A DNA stretch of 64,000 bases from positions 44,252-108,251 of the forward strand of contig DDFE01000151.1 in NCBI GenBank assembly GCA_002336985.1. Direction: 5' to 3'. The position numbers and the translations under genes were made by a program. Shown here in pieces: positions 44,329 through 56,614 of this stretch. Under the pieces are notes generated by a model that ran no database searches, was not told where the DNA came from, and saw only the letters and a list, made by a program, of their open reading frames with translations. How positions within the stretch are numbered: position 1 is the first letter of the stretch; every line of letters begins with the position of its first letter. This DNA is from Sphingomonadales bacterium UBA1936. GTDB lineage: Bacteria > Pseudomonadota > Alphaproteobacteria > Sphingomonadales > Sphingomonadaceae.

Positions 44329-45494
44329 ACACTGAGGATATGCCCCAAAACCGTCGTTTGCTCGGCGGCGCAGCGGCCGTGGCGCTCGTCGCGGCGCTGG
44401 GCGGATTCACCGTCGCGAAGTGCACAAGCAGCGCCCCCACCCCAGAAGTGCCAGCGGCAAAGGAAGAAGCCGCCAAGGTGCCGACGGAGACGTTGACGAT
44501 ATCCGCGCAGGCGATCAGCCAGGCCGGGATCGCTACGGAAACAATCCGCGCTGGCGGACTTGGCGCCGAAATCGTCTCGCAAGCGCTGATCACGGCGGCG
44601 CCGTCGGGTGAGGCGATCGTCACGGCCCGGGCAGGCGGCGCGGTTACGCGACTCCTGAAGCGCCTGGGCGACCCCGTTCGCGCAGGCGAAGCATTGGCGA
44701 TCGTCGAAAGCCGCGATGCGGCACAAATCGCGGCGGACCGGTCCGTCGCCGGTGCGAAAGCGGTGCTCGCGCAAAAGGCGCTGGCGCGCGAGCAATATCT
44801 GTTCGGCCAGAGAGTCTCGGCGCGGGTCGATCTCGAACAGGCCCAGGCCGAGGCTGCGGCTGCAGCGGCGGAAGCACGCCGGGCTCAAGCGGCGGCCGGC
44901 GCCGCCAATGTAACGAGCGACGGACGCGGCGTTGTGGTTGCCAGCCCGATTTCAGGGCGGGTAACCTCGGAGAACGCTAGCCTCGGCGCATTCGTTCAAC
45001 CGGAAACCGAACTCTTTCGCGTTGCCGATCCGTCGAAAATCCAGGTCGAAGCCGCTGTCGGCCCCTCCGATGCACAACGGTTGAGCCCCGGCGACCGCGC
45101 CGTAATCGAGCTGCCCGACGGAAAGACGCTCGAAGCCCGGGTTCGCGCCGTAACGCCAGGACTTCAGGGCGATACCCGCTCTGCGACGGCGGTACTCGAC
45201 CTGTCTGGCAGCCTGCAGCCCGGTTTGGCGGTGCGCGTCAGACTTCGACCCAGCCGCGGCGAAATCTCGAACGGGATCGTCGTGCCCGAAGAAGCGGTCC
45301 AGACGCTCGAAGGCCGCGATATCGTGTTCGTGAAAACCGACACCGGGTTCCGTGCGCAACGCGTCACGGTCGGCCAGCGGAGTGCCGGCCGCGTCGAAGT
45401 GCTCAACGGCCTGAAAACGGGTCAGCAGGTCGCGACGCGCAATGCGTTCCTGTTGAAAGCGGAGCTCGGCAAGGGCGCCGGTGAGGGAGAATAA
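44325..45494 (+). CDS. czcB: Periplasmic adaptor of the CzcCBA efflux pump
   Basis: A 389-residue membrane-fusion protein. An N-terminal membrane segment is followed by barrel-sandwich pieces (VTARAGGAVTRLLKRLGDPVRAGEALAIVESRD and GVVVASPISGRVT) around a coiled coil, then beta-barrel and membrane-proximal domains. It links CzcA to CzcC. It overlaps czcC and ends four bases before czcA. Confidence 0.9.
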   Translation: MNTEDMPQNRRLLGGAAAVALVAALGGFTVAKCTSSAPTPEVPAAKEEAAKVPTETLTISAQAISQAGIATETIRAGGLGAEIVSQALITAAPSGEAIVTARAGGAVTRLLKRLGDPVRAGEALAIVESRDAAQIAADRSVAGAKAVLAQKALAREQYLFGQRVSARVDLEQAQAEAAAAAAEARRAQAAAGAANVTSDGRGVVVASPISGRVTSENASLGAFVQPETELFRVADPSKIQVEAAVGPSDAQRLSPGDRAVIELPDGKTLEARVRAVTPGLQGDTRSATAVLDLSGSLQPGLAVRVRLRPSRGEISNGIVVPEEAVQTLEGRDIVFVKTDTGFRAQRVTVGQRSAGRVEVLNGLKTGQQVATRNAFLLKAELGKGAGEGE

Positions 45495-45497
45495 GCC

Positions 45498-48400
45498 ATG
45501 ATTGCTAGCCTCATGGCGCTCTCCGTCCGCGCCCGCTGGACGGTCTTGTTCCTCTTCATCGCCATTGCCGGGCTCGGCATCTGGCAGCTCATCAAGCTGC
45601 CGATCGATGCTGTCCCTGATATCACCAATAAACAGGTCCAGATCAACACGATTGATCCGCGGCTCTCGCCGGTCGAGATCGAAAAGCTCGTCACCTACCC
45701 CGTCGAAATCTCGCTCGCCGGTATTCCCGGCCTCGAGACGACACGGTCCGTTTCGCGCAACGGCTTCAGCCAGGTCACGGCCATCTTCTCGGACTCGACC
45801 GACCTTTATTTCGCGCGTCAGCAAGTGGGCGAACGGCTACGGCAGGCGACCGACAAATTGCCGGACGGCGTCCAGCCGCAGGTCGGTCCGGTCACGACCG
45901 GTCTCGGCGAGGTCGTCATGTACACGGTCGGCTATGCCAATCCCGACGGCGTTGGCGCCAAGAAAGTTGCGGGCCAGCCCGGCTGGCAGCCTGACGGCAG
46001 CTATCTGACCCCCGAAGGCGAGAAGCTCAGCGACCCCATTTCCAAGGCCGGCTATCTAAGGACCGTGCAGGACTGGATCGTCAGTCCGCAGCTGAAGGCG
46101 GTCGGTGGCGTTGCCGGTGTCGACTCGATCGGCGGTTTCGCCAAGACATTCGTCGTCGAGCCCGACCCCACCCGTCTCGCCAGCTTCGGCATTTCATACA
46201 CCGAACTCGGACAGGCACTCGAAAAGGCCAATCTCGCAGTCGGCGCAAATTATTATAATCGCGGCGGCGAAGCCTATCTCGTCCGCGTCGATTCCCGCGT
46301 CCGCACTGTCGACGAAATTCGCAACGCCGTCGCCGCTACGCGTGGCGGCGTCCCGATCACGGTCGGGCAGATCGCCGACGTCAAGGTCGGCGGCGATCTT
46401 CGGACGGGCGCCGGAAGTCTGGATGGCAAGGAAGCGGTGATCGGTACCGTGCTCATGCTGATCGGCGAAAACAGCCGCGTCGTCGCCGATGGCGTCTCGG
46501 CAAAGCTCGATCAGGTTGCGAAAACGCTTCCACCCGGCGTCCAGGTGAATGTCGTTCTCGACCGTGCCAAGCTGGTCAACGCGACGGTCGGCACTGTCGA
46601 ACGAAACCTGACGGAAGGCGCGTTGCTCGTGGCCGCCTCGCTGTTTATTCTGCTCGGCAACTGGCGCGCTGCCGTCATCGCCGTCCTCGTCATTCCCTTC
46701 TCGTTCCTCATGATGGCGATGGGGATGAATGCGTTTCGTGTCCCCGGCAATCTGATGAGCCTCGGCGCGCTCGACTTCGGTCTGATCGTCGACGGCGCGG
46801 TCATCATCATCGAAAACTGCCTGGCCAGACTTGCACATCGCCAGGAACACGAAGGCAGGCTGCTTTCGCTCAACGAACGTCTCGAAGAGACGATGCGGGC
46901 CAGCCAGGAGATGATCAAGCCGACAGTGTTCGGTCAGGCCATCATCCTGCTCGCGTTCGCGCCTTTGCTGATGTTCACCGGTGTCGAAGGCAAGACCTTC
47001 TCGCCGATGGCGATCACCATCATGCTCGCGCTCGTTGCGGCGTTCATCCTCGCGATCACGCTCGTTCCCGCGCTCGTCGCGCTGCTCATTCGCGGACGCG
47101 TGGCGGAAAAGGAAGTCTGGCTGATCCGCAAGACCAAGGACCGCTACCTTCCCCTGCTCGATAAGGCGATCGCCAAGCCATGGCCGTTCGTTCTCGGCGG
47201 TCTGGCGTTCTTTCTCGCGGCAATCCCGGCGTTTGGCGTGCTGGGCTCGGAGTTCATTCCGCAGCTCGACGAGAAGAACCTGGCCCTCGCTTCGACGCGT
47301 GTGCCCTCGGTCAGCCTCGAACAGTCACTGACGATGCAGCGCCGTGTGGAGGAGGCCGTCAAGAAGCTTCCCGAAGTCGAGCTGATGTTCTCGAAGACCG
47401 GGACGGCGGAAGTCGCAACCGATCCCATGCCCCCGAACATCTCCGACGGTTTCGTCATCCTGAAACCCAAGGACCAATGGCCGGCAGGCGTGACGAGCAA
47501 AGCCGACGTCGTCGCGCGCATCGAAAAGGCAGCGGGTGGCCAGCTCGGCAATCTGTACGAAGTCAGCCAGCCGATCGAGTTGCGCTTCAACGAGCTGATC
47601 GCCGGCGTTCGCGGCGACGTCGCCATCAAGATGTACGGCGACGACCTCGACAAGATGTCGCTGGCAGCGAACGAGATGGTCCGCATCCTGCAGACGATCC
47701 CGGGCGCGGGCAGCGTCAAGGCGGACCAAGTCGGTGGTGCGCCGACGCTGGACGTCAAACTCGACCGCCCCGCAATCGCCCGGCTTGGCCTGACGGTCCA
47801 AGAGGTCGCCGACACAATTGCGGCCGCCATGGGCGGGCGCGAATCCGGACTCGTCTACGAAGGCGACCGCCGCTTCGACGTGACCGTCCGTGTGCCAGAG
47901 ACCACCCGGGTCAACCTGGACGCGATCCGGACACTGCCCGTGCTGCTGCCGTCGGTCGACGGGCGCTCGCGCGGTCAGGTGCCGCTGGCACAGGTTGCAC
48001 AGATCCGGCTCACCGAAGGGTTGAACCAGGTCAGCCGCGAAAACGGCAAGCGCCGTGTCGTTGTGCAGGTCAATCTCGAAGGCCGCGATGCGGGGTCATT
48101 CGTCCAGGAGGCGCAGGCGAAGCTCGCGCAGGTCAAGCTCCCGGCCGGCTATTATGTCGAATGGGGCGGGCAGTTCGAGAGCTTGCAGGCTGCATCGAAG
48201 CGGTTGTCGATCGTGGTTCCCCTGTGCTTCGCGGCAATCTTCGGATTGCTTTACATGGCACTTGGCAGCTTCGGACGTGCGGCAGCGGTGTTCCTTGCCG
48301 TTCCGTTGGGTCTTGCGGGCGGTGTCTTCACCCTTGCGCTGACCGGGATCAACTTCTCGGTATCGGCGGCGGTGGGCTTCATCTGCCTGGCCGGTGTGGC

Positions 48401-48749
48401 GGTGTTGAACGGTCTGGTGGTGATGACCGCCATCCGGGAACACAGCGAAGCCGGCGTGCCTATCTCCGACGCGATCCGCGCCGGGATGACCGAGAAGATG
48501 CGGGCGGTGCTCATGACAGGCTTTGTTCCGGCGATCGGCTTCGTTCCGATGGCGCTCGCGACGGGTACGGGTGCGGAAGTGCAGAAACCGCTAGCGACGA
48601 CCGTTATCGGCGGCCTGATCGCAGCGACCATTCTGACGCTGCTCGTTCTTCCGGCCATCGCGCAGCTCGTTCTTGGAGCGGTCGAGCGCCGGCGTACCCG
48701 GCAGACGCCGGTTCCGGACGACGTCGCTCACGACGCCGTCGCCACCTGA
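45498..48749 (+). CDS. czcA: RND efflux transporter, CzcA family (heavy metal)
   Basis: A 1083-residue inner-membrane pump. The proton-relay motif in TM4 is ALDFGLIVDGAVIIIEN, the HME-RND signature (DFGxxxDGAxVxxEN). Also present are the N-terminal LIKLPIDAVPDITNKQVQIN and the two large periplasmic loops. It exports divalent metals such as Co, Zn or Cd using the proton gradient. The length and domain order are complete. It is the core of the metal island. Confidence 0.95.
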   Translation: MIASLMALSVRARWTVLFLFIAIAGLGIWQLIKLPIDAVPDITNKQVQINTIDPRLSPVEIEKLVTYPVEISLAGIPGLETTRSVSRNGFSQVTAIFSDSTDLYFARQQVGERLRQATDKLPDGVQPQVGPVTTGLGEVVMYTVGYANPDGVGAKKVAGQPGWQPDGSYLTPEGEKLSDPISKAGYLRTVQDWIVSPQLKAVGGVAGVDSIGGFAKTFVVEPDPTRLASFGISYTELGQALEKANLAVGANYYNRGGEAYLVRVDSRVRTVDEIRNAVAATRGGVPITVGQIADVKVGGDLRTGAGSLDGKEAVIGTVLMLIGENSRVVADGVSAKLDQVAKTLPPGVQVNVVLDRAKLVNATVGTVERNLTEGALLVAASLFILLGNWRAAVIAVLVIPFSFLMMAMGMNAFRVPGNLMSLGALDFGLIVDGAVIIIENCLARLAHRQEHEGRLLSLNERLEETMRASQEMIKPTVFGQAIILLAFAPLLMFTGVEGKTFSPMAITIMLALVAAFILAITLVPALVALLIRGRVAEKEVWLIRKTKDRYLPLLDKAIAKPWPFVLGGLAFFLAAIPAFGVLGSEFIPQLDEKNLALASTRVPSVSLEQSLTMQRRVEEAVKKLPEVELMFSKTGTAEVATDPMPPNISDGFVILKPKDQWPAGVTSKADVVARIEKAAGGQLGNLYEVSQPIELRFNELIAGVRGDVAIKMYGDDLDKMSLAANEMVRILQTIPGAGSVKADQVGGAPTLDVKLDRPAIARLGLTVQEVADTIAAAMGGRESGLVYEGDRRFDVTVRVPETTRVNLDAIRTLPVLLPSVDGRSRGQVPLAQVAQIRLTEGLNQVSRENGKRRVVVQVNLEGRDAGSFVQEAQAKLAQVKLPAGYYVEWGGQFESLQAASKRLSIVVPLCFAAIFGLLYMALGSFGRAAAVFLAVPLGLAGGVFTLALTGINFSVSAAVGFICLAGVAVLNGLVVMTAIREHSEAGVPISDAIRAGMTEKMRAVLMTGFVPAIGFVPMALATGTGAEVQKPLATTVIGGLIAATILTLLVLPAIAQLVLGAVERRRTRQTPVPDDVAHDAVAT

Positions 48750-48768
48750 GGCCATTGGAGATTGCCCG

Positions 48769-48978
48769 ATGGCTCTGATCCGATCTCTGGCCGGCGGTAC
48801 CATGACGTCACTGCTCCTCGCCAACGTGCTGCATCCCAGCATCGAGGCGGATGGTGGCCCATTCGGTATCACCGACCTCGAGATCGGGTCACACCGGATT
48901 GCCTGGTCTTGGACGGTCTTCGTCGTCGTCGCCATCGTATTGTGGCTCATCGACAAGGCCATCGAGCAGATAAGTTAG
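48769..48978 (+). CDS. Small membrane protein behind czcA
   Basis: A 69-residue protein with one clear transmembrane helix near the C terminus (WSWTVFVVVAIVLWLIDKAI) and a more weakly hydrophobic N terminus. TTGGAG precedes the ATG. It lies between czcA and the DUF190 gene in the same direction. No family is recognised; a pump accessory peptide is possible. Confidence 0.65.
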   Translation: MALIRSLAGGTMTSLLLANVLHPSIEADGGPFGITDLEIGSHRIAWSWTVFVVVAIVLWLIDKAIEQIS

Positions 48979-48991
48979 GGAGTTGGTTATC

Positions 48992-49327
48992 ATGAACGAA
49001 CCGATCAAATTGCTGCGCATCTACACGGATGAAGCCGCCTATGTGGGCGACCGCAAAGTCTATGAAGTGATCGCCTCGCGCGCCCGCGCGGCTAAGGTCG
49101 CAGGTGCAACGGTGCTCGAAGCCCTGATCGGCTTCGGCCGCTCGGCGCATCTGCATCAACGTCATGTGCTTGAAAGCGACCGCGCGGTTGTCATCGAAAT
49201 CGTCGATCGCGAGGACCGCCTCCGGCGCTTCGTCACGCAGTTGGCAGACGTGGGCGGCATTGGATTGATGACACTCGAGGCTGTCGAAGTGGTCCGGGGC
49301 GCCGACCGCGCGTTCGCGGACGGCTGA
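48992..49327 (+). CDS. DUF190 PII-like signalling protein
   Basis: A 111-residue protein of DUF190, a PII-like fold (LLRIYTDEAAYVGDRKVYEVI, VAGATVLEALIGFGRSAHLHQRHVLE). Such proteins bind small ligands or metals and often accompany CzcA or CrcB-type transporters. ATG 48992 follows TTAGGGAG. It may sense metal or a nucleotide for the neighbouring pump. Confidence 0.88.
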   Translation: MNEPIKLLRIYTDEAAYVGDRKVYEVIASRARAAKVAGATVLEALIGFGRSAHLHQRHVLESDRAVVIEIVDREDRLRRFVTQLADVGGIGLMTLEAVEVVRGADRAFADG

Positions 49328-49338
49328 AGGCAGCGCGA

Positions 49339-49809
49339 ATGTTCCAGGTCGAAAACACGCGGCTGTGCGACGCACCGATCGGCCGGGTCTGGCGCGTCGT
49401 TACCGATTTCGACAATTATGCCGAATGGCACCCCGCCTTTTCGCTCGTGGGCGCCGCCGAGATGGGCGCGAAGCTCAAGCTGAGTTTCCGGGCGGCTCCT
49501 GGACCGCTGCCGACGCTCAACACCGAGGCGCGTGTGACCCGCCTGCAACGCCCGAACGAGATCGGCTGGCAGATCGGCATGCGGGGGCTGCTGCAGATCG
49601 AGCACGGGTTCGACCTGGCGAAATCCGGACGCGGCACGCGCATCCGCCACTGGATGCGATGTCGCGGATTGCTCTCAAGGATCGCCGCCAAAGCACTCCT
49701 TGGAAAGGCGGAAAGCAATCTGGGGGTCGTCAACGCGAGCCTCACCGCTTTCCTCCGGCGCGCGACGACCATCGCACGCTACGCGCCGGCGCGCGGACGG
49801 TCGCGCTGA
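49339..49809 (+). CDS. SRPBCC family protein
   Basis: A 156-residue START-like/SRPBCC protein (VENTRLCDAPIGRVWRVVTDFDNYAEWHPAF at the N terminus), with a hydrophobic ligand pocket fold. Ligand and role are unknown. It starts 12 bases after the DUF190 gene, and the next gene overlaps its stop (TGATG). Confidence 0.85.
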   Translation: MFQVENTRLCDAPIGRVWRVVTDFDNYAEWHPAFSLVGAAEMGAKLKLSFRAAPGPLPTLNTEARVTRLQRPNEIGWQIGMRGLLQIEHGFDLAKSGRGTRIRHWMRCRGLLSRIAAKALLGKAESNLGVVNASLTAFLRRATTIARYAPARGRSR

Positions 49810-50399
49810 TGAGCGCGACGGCGCCCGAGCGACGCACATTGTGGGTCGTGCTCGTGCTCAATGCGGCGATCGCGGCTGCGTTTCTTGCGGCGGGCGCCAT
49901 CGCCGATTCCAGCGCGCTGATCGCGAACGGCATCGACAATCTTTCCGACGCGATGGTCTACGCGCTCAGTCTTCTTGCACTGACCCGCGGCGATCGATGG
50001 AAGACGCGCGCGGCGATGGTTTCTGGTATCATGCTGCTCGTCTTCGCGATCGGCGTGATCCTCGACGTCGGTCGCCGCTATTTGGAGGGAAGCACACCCG
50101 TCGGCCCGATGATGATGATCATGGCGGCAGTCGCCGGAGTCGTGAATTACATCTGCCTGCGCCTGCTGCAACGGCTCGAAAAGCCGGACGTCAATTTGCG
50201 GGCCGCGACCATTTTCAGCCTGAATGATTCGATATCGAACGGCGGCATTCTCGTCGCCGGCGTCCTTGTCCTTTGGCTTGGCAGCAACTGGCCCGACCTG
50301 CTGGTCGGTTTCGCGACGGCGCTGATCGCCATCAAGGGTGGCATTGAAATCCTGCGCGATGCCCGCGGCGAGATGCGACAGTCCAAGGAGAGCGTATGA
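49809..50399 (+). CDS. Short CDF-like cation transporter
   Basis: A 196-residue membrane protein. The start at 49809 overlaps the SRPBCC stop. It shows cation diffusion facilitator features: ADSSALIANGIDNLSDAMVYALSLLAL (Asp-x3-Asp of the metal site) and IFSLNDSISNGGILVAG, with about five or six helices. It lacks the C-terminal cytoplasmic domain of full CDF proteins (about 300 residues). The gene is intact, so this may be a short CDF branch. Confidence 0.8.
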   Translation: MSATAPERRTLWVVLVLNAAIAAAFLAAGAIADSSALIANGIDNLSDAMVYALSLLALTRGDRWKTRAAMVSGIMLLVFAIGVILDVGRRYLEGSTPVGPMMMIMAAVAGVVNYICLRLLQRLEKPDVNLRAATIFSLNDSISNGGILVAGVLVLWLGSNWPDLLVGFATALIAIKGGIEILRDARGEMRQSKESV

Positions 50400-50796
50400 T
50401 GGCAGCCCGCGGCCGGCCCGACCAAAAGCGTAAGCGGCGCTCCCGGCCCGGCGTCCGCCGCCGGCGTAAGCAGGCGATCGCGACGGCGTTGGTAACGAGC
50501 AAGACCGAAGAGGAAATTGTCGCCAACGACGACATCGAGGTCTGGCTGCATATCCAGACGCGTCTGGAGATCGAGTACCTCCGAAAGCGCGCCGAACAGC
50601 AGCTCGGCCTGGCGCAGCTTGCGATCCATACCGCGGCAGTCGCCGCTCATGTCGCTATCGCGGAAGCTTATTTGGAGCGCGTCGTTGCGCTCGAACAACT
50701 GCGACAATTGTCCGACTTGACGGACGAGCGGGACGCGCCCGGAAAGGCGCCCTCGCACCCCTCTTATCACCTGCCGCTCATTCAAGGAGACGACCG

Positions 50797-50800
<4 letters not shown>
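50396..50800 (+). CDS. Hypothetical helical protein in the metal operon
   Basis: A 134-residue soluble protein with a basic N terminus (RPDQKRKRRSRPGVRRRRKQ), then long amphipathic helices (EYLRKRAEQQLGLAQLAIH, AYLERVVALEQLRQL), and a Pro/His-rich tail. No family is recognised. It overlaps both neighbours by four bases, so it is a real operon member. ATG 50396 overlaps the previous stop; a second ATG is at 50399. Confidence 0.7.
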
Positions 50801-53375
<2,575 letters not shown>

Positions 53376-53379
<4 letters not shown>

Positions 53380-54089
53380 CCGTCGTGATCGTAGGGCGGG
53401 GGACGCTTGCGCTAGGCTACACCGTCATTCCGACCATCGCGGTGATTCTCGGCGCGGCGGTCGCGAGCATCAGGCGCCCCGGCGACGCTTTCATCAGCGC
53501 CATGCAGCATCTGGCTGCCGGCGTCGTGTTCGCCGCGGCAGCGACCGAGATCCTGCCGCAGGTCATGCATCAGGCCGATCCTGTTGCGACGTTCGTCGGC
53601 GCCGCGCTCGGCGTTGCGCTGATGCTGGCACTCAAGAGTGTCGAAGCCCGCTTTCGCGGGCCGGCAGTCCTTCTCGGGGCGATCGGCGTCGACATCTTTG
53701 TCGACGGACTCGTGCTCGGTCTCGCTTTCGTTGCCGGAGCAAAAGCGGGCATTCTCCTGACCTTCGCGCTGACGCTGGAAGTCCTGTTTCTGGGCGTCGT
53801 CCTCACGACCGAACTCGGTGAGACGATTGCATCGCGGCTACGGATCATCCTCGTCATCGCCGGGCTTGCGCTGTTCATGCCGCTCGGCGCGCTTGCGGCG
53901 CTTCCCGTCGCGACGTTCTCGGCTCCCGTCATCGCCGGATTCCTGAGCTTCGGCCTCATGGCGCTGCTTTATCTGGTGACCGAAGAATTGCTGGTCGAGG
54001 CACACACCAAGCCGGATTCTCCACTCATCAGCGCAATGTTCTTCGCTGGCTTTCTCGGCCTCCTCCTGATCGAAGAGGCGCTGGGATGA
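53376..54089 (+). CDS. ZIP family metal transporter
   Basis: A 237-residue ZIP/ZupT-like membrane protein with about seven or eight helices. The metal-site helices include FISAMQHLAAGVVFAAAATEI (His/Glu) and IGVDIFVDGLVLGLAFVAGA (Asp/Asp in place of the usual His-rich site). A ZIP importer in an efflux operon is unexpected; it may work outwards or tune uptake. The ATG overlaps the ATPase stop. Confidence 0.85.
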
Positions 54090-54107
54090 CCGTCATGCAG
54101 GTTCGTC

Positions 54108-54521
54108 ATGCCGCGTAGCCGGAGGCCGCGTCAGAAACACTCGGACGTCCTGCGGCTGGAGGAGCGGCGGCAAGCACGGTTGATCGCTCGCAAGCGTACG
54201 CTCGACCGGGCAACTTTGCCGATCTTTGTCGCGAGCCTTCTTCCGGTCCCGATTGCGTATCTCGGCGTGGGCGATGCGGGACGCGGACATCGGCTGGGGT
54301 TCTGCGTCACGCAGATGGTGACCCCGTTCGTCGCCGTCGGGTTTGCCGCTTTCGCCCTGCTTCTGGTCGTCGGCGGTGCCATGACGGCGCGGCGCATGTG
54401 GCGGCTCAAACTCGTCCCGGCACGAAGCGAACTCGCGCTTCTGATTGGGGTAGGTGTCGCGGGCGCCACGCTGAGTCTCTGGATCGCACGAAACATTCTC
54501 CAGCATGGCTGCCTCGCATGA
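54108..54521 (+). CDS. Hypothetical membrane protein in the metal island
   Basis: A 137-residue protein with a basic, Arg-rich N terminus and about three hydrophobic helices (LPIFVASLLPVPIAYLGVG, VGFAAFALLLVVGGAMTA, LALLIGVGVAGATLSLWIA). No named family is recognised. It follows the ZIP gene by 18 bases and belongs to the same run. Confidence 0.6.
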   Translation: MPRSRRPRQKHSDVLRLEERRQARLIARKRTLDRATLPIFVASLLPVPIAYLGVGDAGRGHRLGFCVTQMVTPFVAVGFAAFALLLVVGGAMTARRMWRLKLVPARSELALLIGVGVAGATLSLWIARNILQHGCLA

Positions 54522-54585
54522 TCTCCGCGGCACGATCGTCGCAAGGGACTCGTCCAGGTCGGCGAACGCAGAGCGGGAAAATCAC

Positions 54586-54978
54586 ATGCGAAAACTGATC
54601 GCGGCGGCGGCATTGACGATGATGGTCTCGGCCTGCTCAGGCGAGGAGAATTTCACCAGCCCGAGCCAGCGCGAAGCCAAGCGGCGGGCAGCGACCGCCG
54701 CCTCGCGCAACGCAACACAAGAACTCCACCGGGGGATGGCGCTCGACTATACCGGAGACATCGACACCGACTTCATCATCGCGATGATCCCGCAGCATCA
54801 AAGCGCTATCGACATGGCGCGCGCGCAGCTTGCGCATGGCCAGGATCCCGAGGCACGCAAACTCGCCAAGAAGATTGTGGATACCCAAACGGGCGAGCTT
54901 GCCCAGATGCGCACATGGCTGGCCAAGCGCCAGAGCTCCGACGCAGCGACCAAAACCCAGTCGCAGGTAGCGAGGTGA
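54586..54978 (+). CDS. DUF305 lipoprotein
   Basis: A 130-residue protein. The start at 54586 gives a lipoprotein signal, MRKLIAAAALTMMVSACSG, with Cys 17 as lipidation site. The DUF305 motif is seen in DFIIAMIPQHQSAIDMARAQL. DUF305 proteins are common in metal-resistance islands and may bind metal through His. It is the last gene of this run before a 418-base gap. Confidence 0.85.
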   Translation: MRKLIAAAALTMMVSACSGEENFTSPSQREAKRRAATAASRNATQELHRGMALDYTGDIDTDFIIAMIPQHQSAIDMARAQLAHGQDPEARKLAKKIVDTQTGELAQMRTWLAKRQSSDAATKTQSQVAR

Positions 54979-55396
54979 GCCGCGCGCCCCTTCGGTCAGC
55001 GGATAACGCCATGCGCGCCGTTCGGCGGGCGCAGCGGTCCGATACGACCGCTACAAACGGAATTCAGTTACCGGGGACCCGGCCCCGGAGCATGAGTGTT
55101 CATGCTTAGCGACGGCAAGCCCTTCGGATCTCGCAGCCGTCGCACCGGGCCATTCTCAAAAATCCGGGGTCGCGGAAGCGGAGCGACGGTAGGGACACAC
55201 CTCTCGCGCAAGCCGATGGCCATGCTCCCGGCGTTGCTCCCCCGACTATTCGGTCTATCGCAGCAAAGACGCATTGGCAGGTCGCGTTGTTGGCGTTGTC
55301 CATCCAGTTCTTCGCCATCGACGAAGTATATGGCAGCATGTTCCATCGAAGTGTGTTCTGTGTCGCACGCGATGACGCACTAAGGATATCGAGACC
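54979..55396. other. Intergenic region without a supported gene
   Basis: A 418-base gap between the DUF305 gene and the CDF gene. It holds a short hairpin (AGCGGTC / GACCGCT near 55030) without a T run. Small frames lack family resemblance. The promoter of the CDF gene should be in its 3' part. Confidence 0.5.
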
Positions 55397-56314
55397 ATGG
55401 CAGCTCACGACCATGCTTCGGGCGGACATGCCCATGACCATACGAAGACCGCCAATGTAAAAATGCTCGGCTGGGCGCTCGGGCTGACATCGACATATCT
55501 CGTCGCCGAGGTCATCGGCGGTTTCGTCTTCAACAGCCTCGCCCTTCTTTCCGACGCGGCGCATATGATGACCGACGTCGCCGCGCTCATCATCGCGCTG
55601 ATGGCCATAAACCTTGGCCGGCGTGCCGCCGACGACCGGCGCACCTTCGGATATCGGCGGTTCGAAATCCTGGCAGCAGCGTTCAACGCCATCCTGCTTT
55701 TCGCCATCGCAATTTACGTGTTCGTCGAGGCGATTAAGCGATTCAACAATCCCGAACCCGTCCAGTCCTGGGGGATGCTGATCGTCGCCGCCATCGGTCT
55801 TGTGGTAAACCTGATTTCCATGCGGTTGCTGTCCGCAGGCAAGGACGCCAGCTTCAACGTCAAGGGCGCGTATCTGGAAGTCTGGGCCGACATGATCGGG
55901 TCGATCGGCGTTATCGCGGGTGCCCTGGTCATCAAGTTCACCGGCTGGTCGTGGATCGATCCGATCGTCGCCGTCGCAATCGGACTGTGGGTTCTGCCGA
56001 GAACATGGATCCTGTTGCGCGACACGACCAACGTCCTGCTCGAGGGCGTTCCAGGCGGACTTTCGCTCGGGGACGTCCGGAGTGCGATTGCCGGCATTGC
56101 CGGGGTCGCCGGTGTGCACGACCTCCACGTCTGGTCGATGTCCAATGACGATACGAGTTGTACGGTGCACGTGAGCCTTACATCCGACGCGAATTCGGAT
56201 CGGGTGCGCAGGGCGGTGACGACGATGATCGAGGAGCGTTTCGACATCAGCCACACCACCGTTCAGACCGAGGCGCTCGGCGAAGACTGTGGCGCTGCCC
56301 ATGGTCACGCCTGA
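55397..56314 (+). CDS. czcD: CDF family cation efflux protein (CzcD-like)
   Basis: A 305-residue cation diffusion facilitator. A His-rich N terminus (HDHASGGHAHDH) precedes six helices. The metal site of TM2 is LLSDAAHMMTDVAALI (His/Asp pair). TM5 reads AYLEVWADMIGSIGVI, where the usual first His is Glu. The C-terminal cytoplasmic domain is complete (VHDLHVWSMSNDDTSCTVHV). It exports Zn/Co/Cd from the cytoplasm to the periplasm. Confidence 0.9.
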   Translation: MAAHDHASGGHAHDHTKTANVKMLGWALGLTSTYLVAEVIGGFVFNSLALLSDAAHMMTDVAALIIALMAINLGRRAADDRRTFGYRRFEILAAAFNAILLFAIAIYVFVEAIKRFNNPEPVQSWGMLIVAAIGLVVNLISMRLLSAGKDASFNVKGAYLEVWADMIGSIGVIAGALVIKFTGWSWIDPIVAVAIGLWVLPRTWILLRDTTNVLLEGVPGGLSLGDVRSAIAGIAGVAGVHDLHVWSMSNDDTSCTVHVSLTSDANSDRVRRAVTTMIEERFDISHTTVQTEALGEDCGAAHGHA

Positions 56315-56525
56315 GCACCGCGCCCGATCGGGGAAACCTTCGCGGCTCTGGACTCCCGAGGACGACCTGCGGTTGCGCAATCAACTGAGCGCGCGCAAAT
56401 CGATCGGCGACATCGCGTCGGATCTCGGCCGGACGAGCGACGCAATTCGGGGCCGCGCACAAAAACTCGGGCTATCCATGACGCCGCGGTTGCGGCCCTG
56501 GCGCCCCTATCCAAAACGAAGCTAG
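56301..56525 (+). CDS. Small HTH/SANT-like DNA-binding protein
   Basis: A 74-residue basic protein overlapping the end of the CDF gene. It has PSRLWTPEDDLRLRNQLSAR and SIGDIASDLGRTSDAIRGRAQKLGL, a Myb/SANT-like or GcrA-like HTH. ATG 56301 is used; GTG 56289 is possible. Target unknown; could regulate the metal or mobile genes. Confidence 0.65.
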   Translation: MVTPEHRARSGKPSRLWTPEDDLRLRNQLSARKSIGDIASDLGRTSDAIRGRAQKLGLSMTPRLRPWRPYPKRS

Positions 56526-56614
56526 CGCGACCGATCGTCAGCGCTGGAACCAGACGGACTATCCAGCTGCAGGGCCCCGATCTGGTCTTTATCCCATGGC
56601 TGTCGGTGACCCGC

